Part shown: positions 7,193 through 13,207 of the stretch, one piece after another
How positions within the stretch are numbered: the first letter of the stretch is position 1
Layout of the letters: the number at the start of each line of letters is the position of its first letter
Assembly: GCA_964552325.1 (NCBI GenBank)
Contig: CAZKHA010000095.1
Location: forward strand, 1 to 13,207
Reading direction: 5' to 3'
Source of the DNA: CAZKCK01 sp964552325
GTDB lineage: Bacteria > Bacteroidota > Bacteroidia > Bacteroidales > TTA-H9
DNA: 13,207 nucleotides
Position numbers and translations under genes: made by a program
The notes under the pieces: generated by a model
What the model was told of the DNA's origin: nothing
The model's input: the letters and a program-made list of their open reading frames with translations, nothing else
Databases searched by the model: none

Positions 7193-8116
7193 ATGGATAT
7201 GATTAATATAGTGGGTGTTTCAAAGGCTTATGCGCAGGTTAAAGCCGTACAAGACGTTTCGCTTACCGTAAACAAAGGCGAGCTGTTTGGGCTTATAGGA
7301 CCTGATGGAGCTGGAAAAACCACCCTTTTTAGGATACTTACCACCTTGCTGTTGCCCGATACAGGGTATGCAACAGTGGCAGGGCATAATACCGTGACCG
7401 ATTATAAAAAACTGCGACGGATATTGGGATACATGCCCGGTAAGTTTTCATTGTACCAAGACCTTTCTGTTGAAGAAAACCTGAATTTCTTCGCCAAAAT
7501 CTTCAACACCAGCATCCAACAAAACTATTACCTTATCAAGGACATTTATCAATTTTTAGAACCCTTTAAGGATAGGCCTGCTGGAAAGCTCTCGGGTGGC
7601 ATGAAACAAAAGCTTGCTTTGTGCTGCGCCTTGATTCACAAACCCGTTGTGTTGTTCCTTGACGAACCCACCACCGGTGTGGATGCCGTGTCGCGCAAAG
7701 AGTTTTGGGATATGTTGGGCGGACTTAAAAGGGAAGGCATCACCATATTTGTGTCAACACCCTACATGGATGAGGCCAGCCTTTGCGAACGTATAGCCCT
7801 TATTCAGGACGGGCGCATAATGAAGGTTGACACCCCACAAGGCATACGAAGCACATACCCAATGGAGTTGTACGCCTTGCGCCTAGAGGGAATTGCGCGC
7901 TTATTGCCCCAATTGCGCTTGTTCGAAGGATTACATAGTATGTTTTCGTTTGGGCAATCGCTGCATATTACGTTTAAACCGGGTTCCGATGTAACAAAAC
8001 TTACGCATTACTTGCATTCCATTGGGCAGGATACCGTTCAAATTGAACGTATTGAACCTCAAATTGAGGATTGTTTTATGGAAATGATGCAACATAACAC
8101 CCCTGCAAATGGCTGA
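7193..8116 (+). CDS. ABC transporter ATPase, equivalent to the N-terminal half of YbhF
   Basis: A 307-residue ATPase. Start 7193 (or the ATG two codons on, 7199) is preferred over a TTG at 7142, which would lie inside the adaptor gene. Motifs: Walker A GPDGAGKTT (36-44), signature LSGGM (133-137), Walker B VVLFLDE (152-158, catalytic Glu158) and D-loop TGVD. Two positions are unusual. The Q-loop reads YMPGKF, with Gly83 where Gln is expected, and the switch-histidine position reads VSTPYMDEA, with Pro190. The C-terminal ~90 residues are an accessory tail. The last 8 bp overlap the next ATPase gene. It likely forms a heterodimer with that ATPase on the cytoplasmic face of the two permeases. 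Confidence 0.92.
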   Translation: MDMINIVGVSKAYAQVKAVQDVSLTVNKGELFGLIGPDGAGKTTLFRILTTLLLPDTGYATVAGHNTVTDYKKLRRILGYMPGKFSLYQDLSVEENLNFFAKIFNTSIQQNYYLIKDIYQFLEPFKDRPAGKLSGGMKQKLALCCALIHKPVVLFLDEPTTGVDAVSRKEFWDMLGGLKREGITIFVSTPYMDEASLCERIALIQDGRIMKVDTPQGIRSTYPMELYALRLEGIARLLPQLRLFEGLHSMFSFGQSLHITFKPGSDVTKLTHYLHSIGQDTVQIERIEPQIEDCFMEMMQHNTPANG

Positions 8117-8846
8117 ACGAACCAACATAATAGAGGTGCGCGACTTGGTTAAAAAGTTTGGCAGCTTCGTGGCCAACGATCACCTCACATTCTCGGTTTA
8201 CAAAGGCGAGATTTTCGGGTTTTTAGGTGCCAATGGCGCTGGCAAAACCACTGCTATCAAGATTTTATGCGGACTTCAAAAGCCAACATCCGGCTATATT
8301 AATGTAGCTGGATTTGACGCCCATACGCAAACCGAGAGAATAAAACAGAATATTGGTTACATGAGCCAAAAGTTCTCGCTTTATGAAGATATGACCGTGT
8401 GGGAAAACTTCCGGTTTTATGGGGGCATTTATGGATTAAGCACCGCCGATATCAAAGAACGGTCAGAGGCTTTTATCCAAAAGCTAGGCCTGTTAGAGAT
8501 GCGGAACAAGATAGTTGGCTCCCTGCCTGCCGGATGGAAGCAAAAACTGGCCTTTTCGGTAGCAATCCTTCATAAGCCAGCCATCGTTTTCTTGGATGAG
8601 CCCACCGGTGGGGTAGATCCCATTACCCGTCGCCAATTTTGGGATTTGATATATGATGCAGCCAATGAAGGAATAACCGTTTTTGTTACAACGCATTACA
8701 TGGATGAAGCCGAATACTGCGAACGGATTACGATGATGGTTGATGGCAAGATTGTAGCCCTGGACACACCCGAAAAACTAAAATCGACCTACGGATGTAG
8801 CAATATGGAAGAAGTGTTTATTAAACTTGCACGAAACTCAGAATGA
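8109..8846 (+). CDS. ABC transporter ATPase, equivalent to the C-terminal half of YbhF
   Basis: A 245-residue ATPase. It has Walker A GANGAGKTT (40-48), an intact Q-loop YMSQKF (Gln87), Walker B IVFLDE (159-164, Glu164) and an intact switch His196 in TTHYMDEAEYCERI. The signature is degenerate: SLPAGWKQK with LPAGW (139-143) in place of LSGGQ. It thus complements the neighbouring ATPase, which has a good signature but lacks the Q-loop Gln and switch His. It overlaps the upstream ATPase gene by 8 bp and is followed after 1 bp by the first permease, suggesting translational coupling and equimolar production. A separate 245-residue domain protein is normal for single-domain ABC ATPases. Confidence 0.94.
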   Translation: MAERTNIIEVRDLVKKFGSFVANDHLTFSVYKGEIFGFLGANGAGKTTAIKILCGLQKPTSGYINVAGFDAHTQTERIKQNIGYMSQKFSLYEDMTVWENFRFYGGIYGLSTADIKERSEAFIQKLGLLEMRNKIVGSLPAGWKQKLAFSVAILHKPAIVFLDEPTGGVDPITRRQFWDLIYDAANEGITVFVTTHYMDEAEYCERITMMVDGKIVALDTPEKLKSTYGCSNMEEVFIKLARNSE

Positions 8847-8847
8847 T

Positions 8848-9945
8848 ATGAAAGCATTTATTATTAAGGAGATGTTCCATATTTTTAGGGATAAGCGCTC
8901 GATGCTGATTTTGTTCGGTATGCCCATCATACAAATCTTGATTTTTGGGTTTGCCATCACCAACGAGATAAAGGATGCCGGAATCGCTGTATTGGATCAA
9001 TCAAAAGATGCCATGTCGCAAAAGATTGTGAATAAATTGGTTTCGTCGGGCTATTTTAAATTGGTTGCCAACCTTGCCTCGGTTAACGAAATTGAACCGG
9101 GCTTTAAAAGCGGGAAAATAAAGCTGGCTGTTGTTATAGGCAGTTCGTTCGAAAAAAAGGCGCAAAACGGCCAAACGGCACAAATTCAACTGATTTCCGA
9201 TGCTTCCGATCCAAACACGGCAAGTATTTTAACCAATTATGCGAGTGGCATCATCATGGATTTTCAACAGGAGCAGTGGGAGCAGTTGAAAATGCCCATC
9301 GAACTCGTAAACCAATCGCGCATGTACTTCAATCCAGAACTGCGCAGCGTGTTTATGTTTGTCCCGGGCACCATCGCCGTAATCTTGATGCTGGTTTCGG
9401 CCATGATGACCTCCATTTCCATTGCCCGCGAAAAGGAACTGGGAACCATGGAGATACTCTTGGTGTCGCCGCTTAGGCCTTTGCAAATTATTGTAGGGAA
9501 AGTCATTCCTTATGTCATTCTTTCGTTTGCTAACGCCTTAATGATTCTATTCGTCGCGTGGCTGGTGTTCGCCATGCCGGTGCGTGGAAGCATGCTGTTG
9601 CTATTGGCCGAAAGTATCTTGTTTATAATTATGTCGTTATCGCTGGGCATTTTTATTTCGACGGTAAGCCGCACCCAACAAGTAGCCATGATGCTTTCGA
9701 TGTTCGCCCTCATGCTGCCAACTATCCTATTGAGCGGCTTTATTTTCCCGATTGAGAATATGCCTACCGTGCTGCAGCTTATCAGCAATATCATGCCCTC
9801 GCGTTGGTTTATTGTAATTGTAAAAGGAATCATGGTGAAAGGTGTGGGGATAGGATACTTATGGAAAGAAACCTTGATTTTGGTGGGCATGACCTTGTTC
9901 TTTATAGCCTTGAGTGTTAAGAAATTTAAAATCCGATTGGCCTGA
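8848..9945 (+). CDS. ABC-2 type permease, YbhS-like
   Basis: A 365-residue inner-membrane protein of the ABC2_membrane_3 type. The ATG at 8848 is chosen over a TTG at 8827 because it gives the family start MKAFIIKE.FHIFRDKRS and follows the ATPase stop by 1 bp. It has one N-terminal membrane segment (about 19-37), a large periplasmic domain (about 40-165) beginning with DAGIAVLDQS, the conserved FNPELRS and VPG motif near 160-172, and about five further membrane segments. The cytoplasmic loop AREKELGTMEILLVSPL is the coupling region typical of the family. It pairs with the next permease; together they form the export path. Its stop overlaps the next start (TGATG). Confidence 0.93.
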   Translation: MKAFIIKEMFHIFRDKRSMLILFGMPIIQILIFGFAITNEIKDAGIAVLDQSKDAMSQKIVNKLVSSGYFKLVANLASVNEIEPGFKSGKIKLAVVIGSSFEKKAQNGQTAQIQLISDASDPNTASILTNYASGIIMDFQQEQWEQLKMPIELVNQSRMYFNPELRSVFMFVPGTIAVILMLVSAMMTSISIAREKELGTMEILLVSPLRPLQIIVGKVIPYVILSFANALMILFVAWLVFAMPVRGSMLLLLAESILFIIMSLSLGIFISTVSRTQQVAMMLSMFALMLPTILLSGFIFPIENMPTVLQLISNIMPSRWFIVIVKGIMVKGVGIGYLWKETLILVGMTLFFIALSVKKFKIRLA

Positions 9946-11057
9946 TGCGTACCATATTATATATCATCCAGAAAGAATTTATCCAAATATTTCGCGATAA
10001 GTTTATGCCCAAGATTATCTTCGGAATACCCGTATTTCAATTGTTAATATTGTCGTACGCGGCTACATTCGAAATCAAACTTACCCGTATCGCCATCCTT
10101 GACCAAAGCCATTCGCAGGAATCGCAGCAGCTTATTGCTAAGTTTGAGGCCAGCACATTTTATGAGATCGCCGCCTATGTTGATGATTTTAATGCTGCAG
10201 AGGCGTTGCTGCTGAACTCGAAAGCGCATCAGGTGCTCATCATTCCGGCTACGTTTGCCGCCGACCTCGAGCTACACAAAAAAGCTTCGGTACAAGTGCT
10301 GTCAGATGCTGTAGATGGAAGTGCCGCTGCCGTAAGGATGGGGTATGCCCAATCAATTGTGGCGGCCTATAATAATAAGCTGGTAACCAATTTTTTGGGC
10401 GTCGATAAACTTCCTTTGCCCATACAAACCAACTACTCGTACTGGTATAATCCCGAACTCAATTACCAAACCTATATGGTGCCCGGAATCTTGGCGCTTT
10501 TGGTTACAATCCTTGGTATGTTTTTATCGGGCATGAACCTGGTTAAGGAGAAGGAGATTGGAACCATTGAGCAAATAAACGTAACCCCCATCAAGCGCTA
10601 CCAGTTTATCATTGGCAAATTGCTGCCCTTTTGGATTATATCGATGGTAATCATGTCGTTTGGGATGGTGTTGGCTAAATTGGTTTTCGATATTCCTTTT
10701 TTAGGAAACATCGGATTGGTTTACCTCATCACGGCCGTTTACTTGTTGGTGGTGTTGGCCATCGGGCTTATCATCTCTACCTTTACCGATACCCAGCAGC
10801 AAGCCATGTTTATAGCCTGGTTTTTCTTGGTCATCTTTATCTTGTTAAGTGGTTTGTTCACCCCAACCGATAGCATGCCCCATTGGGCACAGGAGTTTAA
10901 CCGGATTAACCCTGTGGCCTATTATATCAAGGCATTGCGCATGGTTATGCTTAAGGGTTCTGGGTTTAATGATATCAAGGGACTGTTTATGGCCATTGGC
11001 ATATATGCGCTTTTAGCCAATACGATAGCTATTTTAAGGTATAAAAAAACGGCCTAA
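9945..11057 (+). CDS. ABC-2 type permease, YbhR-like
   Basis: A 370-residue inner-membrane protein, paralogous to the permease before it. It has the start MRTILYIIQKEFIQIFRDK, membrane segment 1 (about 22-40), a periplasmic domain beginning with LTRIAILDQS, the motif YNPELNYQTYMVPG near 168-181, the coupling loop VKEKEIGTIEQINVTPI, and about five C-terminal membrane segments ending in a short basic tail. It shares one base with the upstream gene (start A is the last base of TGA). It is the last gene of the operon. No convincing terminator with a T-tract follows; the nearest hairpin is at 11144-11172. Confidence 0.93.
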   Translation: MRTILYIIQKEFIQIFRDKFMPKIIFGIPVFQLLILSYAATFEIKLTRIAILDQSHSQESQQLIAKFEASTFYEIAAYVDDFNAAEALLLNSKAHQVLIIPATFAADLELHKKASVQVLSDAVDGSAAAVRMGYAQSIVAAYNNKLVTNFLGVDKLPLPIQTNYSYWYNPELNYQTYMVPGILALLVTILGMFLSGMNLVKEKEIGTIEQINVTPIKRYQFIIGKLLPFWIISMVIMSFGMVLAKLVFDIPFLGNIGLVYLITAVYLLVVLAIGLIISTFTDTQQQAMFIAWFFLVIFILLSGLFTPTDSMPHWAQEFNRINPVAYYIKALRMVMLKGSGFNDIKGLFMAIGIYALLANTIAILRYKKTA

Positions 11058-11083
11058 CTTCGCTAATTTGCCAACTTTGCAGC

Positions 11084-11091
11084 TACCTTTG
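11084..11091 (+). promoter_or_regulatory. Alternative -7 box upstream of the LruC gene
   Basis: TACCTTTG matches TAnnTTTG exactly but has no well-spaced -33 element. If used, the transcript would start near 11098 and have a leader of about 125 nt containing the inverted repeat at 11144-11172. Confidence 0.3.
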
Positions 11092-11143
11092 CATTTTGTG
11101 TTGCTTTTTCTACCATATAGATTCGAGGCTGGCCAAGTACTTT

Positions 11144-11172
11144 TACAAAGCATTGTATTTGATTGCTTTGTA
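11144..11172. repeat. Perfect 9-bp inverted repeat between the efflux operon and the LruC gene
   Basis: TACAAAGCA (11144-11152) and TGCTTTGTA (11164-11172) are exact reverse complements separated by 11 bp. No T-tract follows on either side, so it is a poor intrinsic terminator. It overlaps one candidate -33 element and would lie in the leader if the upstream promoter is used. It may be a protein-binding site or an RNA hairpin. Confidence 0.45.
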
Positions 11173-11189
11173 GCAAGAATCTGATTTTG
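11158..11189 (+). promoter_or_regulatory. Candidate promoter for the LruC lipoprotein gene
   Basis: TTTG at 11158-11161 is followed after 20 bp by TGATTTTG (11182-11189), one mismatch from TAnnTTTG. Spacing and the short leader of about 30 nt fit Bacteroidota promoters. The -33 element lies within the loop of the inverted repeat 11144-11172. Confidence 0.35.
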
Positions 11190-11225
11190 GTATGATTGTA
11201 GATAATCCCAATAAAACCCTGAGCT

Positions 11226-13109
11226 ATGAAACATGTTCGACTCATTTTTCTGCTAATTGGCGTGCTATTTTTAGCTAGCTGCGCCAAAAAAGATGATACC
11301 GACCCAACGCCTGACCCTACCAAAAAAACCATGGACGAGTTGGTGATTAGTCCTACCTTTAAGTTTGATAACTCCAAAGCTATACAGGTTGATGTTACGC
11401 TGCCTTACACCGTTGACTATGCGGCAATACGCGGACGAGTTGATTTTTATTACCTAGCCAACCAAACCCAATACATCGTTCATTCAGGATTGAGCGACCA
11501 CCAAGGGCGGTATGCGGCTAGTTTTGAGGTGCCCAAATTTGTAAGCAAGCTTTATGCTCGCTCGATGGGTGGAACCGTGGAGTTGGATTTGAACTCCGCC
11601 TTAAAAAGTTCAAACAACGGTGGTTACACGGTTAATTTTGGTGCTACGCTTACCACCGATCCGCCTCCAACACCCGAAGGTTCGTTTAAGGCCTCTGAAG
11701 TTGATCCAACAGCTTCAGCAAGTGGTATCTCGAGTAACTCTACGTTAAAAAGCCAACTCGCCACCAATTTACTCACCAACGGAACCTTTGACAACAATAG
11801 CTTTGGGAGTATTGCACACTGGTCTTCACCTATGACTTATAACCAACAATGGATGATAACAAGCCAACTTGCCGGCAAAGCACAACAATACAACGATGGT
11901 GGGAATAAGGTTTTGCGTATTGGTTCTACCATTTATGGCGGGGTTGCCCAGCTAATTACAGCCTCTGCGGGCCAGCTTATTACCTTAACCGGCGATATAA
12001 AAGTGTCAGGCAGTGGCGCCAAGTATGTTTGGCTCTATTTGGTTCCGCGCAATGCTGGTGGGTTCCCCATAAGCACCATTGCAGTTGAAGAATTGTCGCC
12101 TTCCACCTCCTGGAAAAACTACATGGTTTCGGCCACCATGCCCGCCGGAACAGCAAGCTGCGAAGTACTTTTATGGATTAACAATTACGGCGGTTATATC
12201 TTTTATGATAACATTGTGGCCACCGGTCCCAATCCAGATGCCGATAACGACGGCGTTATTGATGCCGAAGACGAATATCCAGCCGATGCAGCACGCGCTT
12301 ACAACCTGTATTACCCTGCATCAAACGCGTTTGCAACCTTGGCATTTGAAGATAACTGGCCGTATAAGGCTGACTATGATTTTAACGACCTGGTGATAGC
12401 CCTGCAACACAAAATGGTGTTAAGTGCCGATTATAAGTTGGTTGATATGTACTCAAAGTTTAGTGTTAAAGCCATTGGCGCCTCCTTTCACAATGGGTTT
12501 GGTTTTGAAATGAACATGTCACCTGCTGCCGTTGGTTCTATCACAGGGCAATCCATCACCGAGAACTACCTCAGTTTTTCGGGCAACAACACCGAAGCGG
12601 GTCAAAGCAAGGCCGTGGTGATTGTTTCGGACAATCTATTTAAGCAACTGCCCCACCCGGGTTCGGGCACGGGTGTAAATACAACCCCCGGATCGCTATA
12701 TGTAACGCCTGATACGCTTCAAATTCATGTTGCCCTTGCAACACCTGTTTCGTTGGCCAGTATCGGAAGTGCCCCGTTTAACCCCTTTATTATCGTAAAC
12801 CAGGTTCGTGGCCGCGAAATCCATATGATTGACCATGCCCCCACAACCTTGGCCGATGCCTCCCTGTTTGGCACGGGTGCCGATAATTCGCAAGCCGGTG
12901 CAGGGCAATGGTATAAAACCAGCAACAACTTGCCGTGGTGTATTTTGTTGCCTTCCACATTTGATTATTCGGTTGAGAAATCGGCCATTATTGATGGGTA
13001 CCTGATGTTTGGCCAATGGGCCGAAAGCGCTGGCGCACAATATAGCGATTGGTATTTACCTGGAATACCAGGTTACAGGGACGTAAATTACATTTACGAA
13101 ACTGAATAA
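11226..13109 (+). CDS. LruC-domain lipoprotein
   Basis: A 627-residue predicted surface or periplasmic lipoprotein. The lipobox FLASC puts the lipidated residue at Cys19, followed by AKKDD, an acidic start common in exported Bacteroidota lipoproteins. Residues about 36-142 form a beta-rich domain (SPTFKFDNSKAIQVDVTLP...). A Pro/Thr-rich linker is near 143-152. Residues about 178-333 resemble a carbohydrate-binding-like jelly roll (NLLTNGTFDNN, WSS, ending YDNI). A calcium-loop-like motif, D.D.DG (338-343), leads into the LruC domain (about 351-627), with FEDNWPYK and YDFNDLV (384-390). The domain takes its name from a Leptospira lipoprotein; its function is unknown. A role in adhesion or binding a glycan is a guess. 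It has its own upstream spacer and appears monocistronic. Confidence 0.85.
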   Translation: MKHVRLIFLLIGVLFLASCAKKDDTDPTPDPTKKTMDELVISPTFKFDNSKAIQVDVTLPYTVDYAAIRGRVDFYYLANQTQYIVHSGLSDHQGRYAASFEVPKFVSKLYARSMGGTVELDLNSALKSSNNGGYTVNFGATLTTDPPPTPEGSFKASEVDPTASASGISSNSTLKSQLATNLLTNGTFDNNSFGSIAHWSSPMTYNQQWMITSQLAGKAQQYNDGGNKVLRIGSTIYGGVAQLITASAGQLITLTGDIKVSGSGAKYVWLYLVPRNAGGFPISTIAVEELSPSTSWKNYMVSATMPAGTASCEVLLWINNYGGYIFYDNIVATGPNPDADNDGVIDAEDEYPADAARAYNLYYPASNAFATLAFEDNWPYKADYDFNDLVIALQHKMVLSADYKLVDMYSKFSVKAIGASFHNGFGFEMNMSPAAVGSITGQSITENYLSFSGNNTEAGQSKAVVIVSDNLFKQLPHPGSGTGVNTTPGSLYVTPDTLQIHVALATPVSLASIGSAPFNPFIIVNQVRGREIHMIDHAPTTLADASLFGTGADNSQAGAGQWYKTSNNLPWCILLPSTFDYSVEKSAIIDGYLMFGQWAESAGAQYSDWYLPGIPGYRDVNYIYETE

Positions 13110-13112
13110 GAA

Positions 13113-13134
13113 ATTCTTCCCTACGGGGAAGGAT
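13113..13134 (+). terminator. Hairpin with TACG tetraloop just after the LruC stop
   Basis: A 9-bp stem with one G:U pair (13113-13121 with 13126-13134) closes a TACG loop on a C:G pair, the extra-stable UNCG type. It begins 3 bp after the stop codon. The sequence after it has only short T-runs, so it may protect the 3' end or terminate partially rather than fully. Confidence 0.5.
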
Positions 13135-13168
13135 GTTTTGAATTGTTTTCATATGCTTTGTTTTTTTT

Positions 13169-13200
13169 CAGGCTGGTGCTGCAAGGTGCCAGCCTGTTTT
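13169..13200 (+). terminator. Rho-independent terminator near the right edge
   Basis: Arms 13169-13179 and 13186-13196 form an 11-bp stem, including two G:U wobbles near a 6-nt loop, with a GC-rich perfect 8-bp base (CAGGCTGG/CCAGCCTG). It is followed by TTTT (13197-13200). An 8-base T-run also precedes it (13161-13168). The orientation suits the LruC gene. Confidence 0.7.
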
Positions 13201-13207
13201 GCTTGTG

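Noticed and set aside
8827..8847. Longer first permease starting at TTG 8827
   Set aside because: The ATG at 8848 matches the family start and the spacing to the ATPase stop.
9229..9890. Overlapping minus-strand frames within the first permease gene
   Set aside because: They are opposite a well-conserved permease and show no family features.
11063..11377. Minus-strand reading frame across the spacer and LruC start
   Set aside because: It runs opposite a clear lipoprotein signal sequence, has no recognisable domain, and its composition fits an antisense shadow.

Overview
The window looks like a chromosomal segment of a Bacteroidota bacterium of moderate GC. Two predicted secreted proteins end in type IX secretion (T9SS) type A sorting domains. 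Lipoproteins and signal peptides are of the usual Bacteroidota kind, and several promoters match the Bacteroidota -7 consensus TAnnTTTG. No tRNA, rRNA, CRISPR array, transposase or integrase was seen. Nothing here allows a genus-level assignment.

Layout. Positions 1-345 carry no gene; the left edge holds an imperfect palindrome (14-54) that may be an interspersed repeat. On the minus strand, 394-2040 encodes an Omp28-like secreted protein with a thioredoxin-type CxxC and a T9SS tail, closed by its own terminator at 346-371. It is divergent from 2241-3341, a secreted protein made of two copies of a domain with an FCWGxCFPP motif plus a T9SS tail, closed by a strong terminator at 3365-3394. Next is a solitary LytS/YehU-type membrane histidine kinase (3473-4240) with no response regulator beside it.

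The centre (about 4307-11057) is one compact seven-gene operon: a TetR-family regulator, a TolC-type outer-membrane factor, a HlyD/YbhG-type lipoprotein adaptor, two separate ABC ATPases, and two ABC-2 permeases. It corresponds in content to the E. coli cecR-ybhGFSR system. Here the double-ATPase protein YbhF is represented by two genes, and a dedicated TolC is included. Together the products would form a tripartite drug or small-molecule exporter spanning inner membrane, periplasm and outer membrane. Just downstream of the operon's -7 box lie two adjacent 13-bp palindromes (4341-4366), a strong candidate for the autoregulatory TetR operator. Motif reading suggests that the two ATPases are asymmetric: ATPase 1 has lost the Q-loop Gln and switch His, and ATPase 2 has a degenerate signature. 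A heterodimer would then have one competent and one degenerate ATP site.

The right end holds a separate 627-residue lipoprotein with a carbohydrate-binding-like middle region, a calcium-loop motif and a C-terminal LruC domain. It is followed by two hairpins, the second a likely terminator. I see no wholly new system. The most interesting points are the putative operator, the ATPase asymmetry, the solitary kinase with an atypical phosphoacceptor motif, and the left-edge palindrome.
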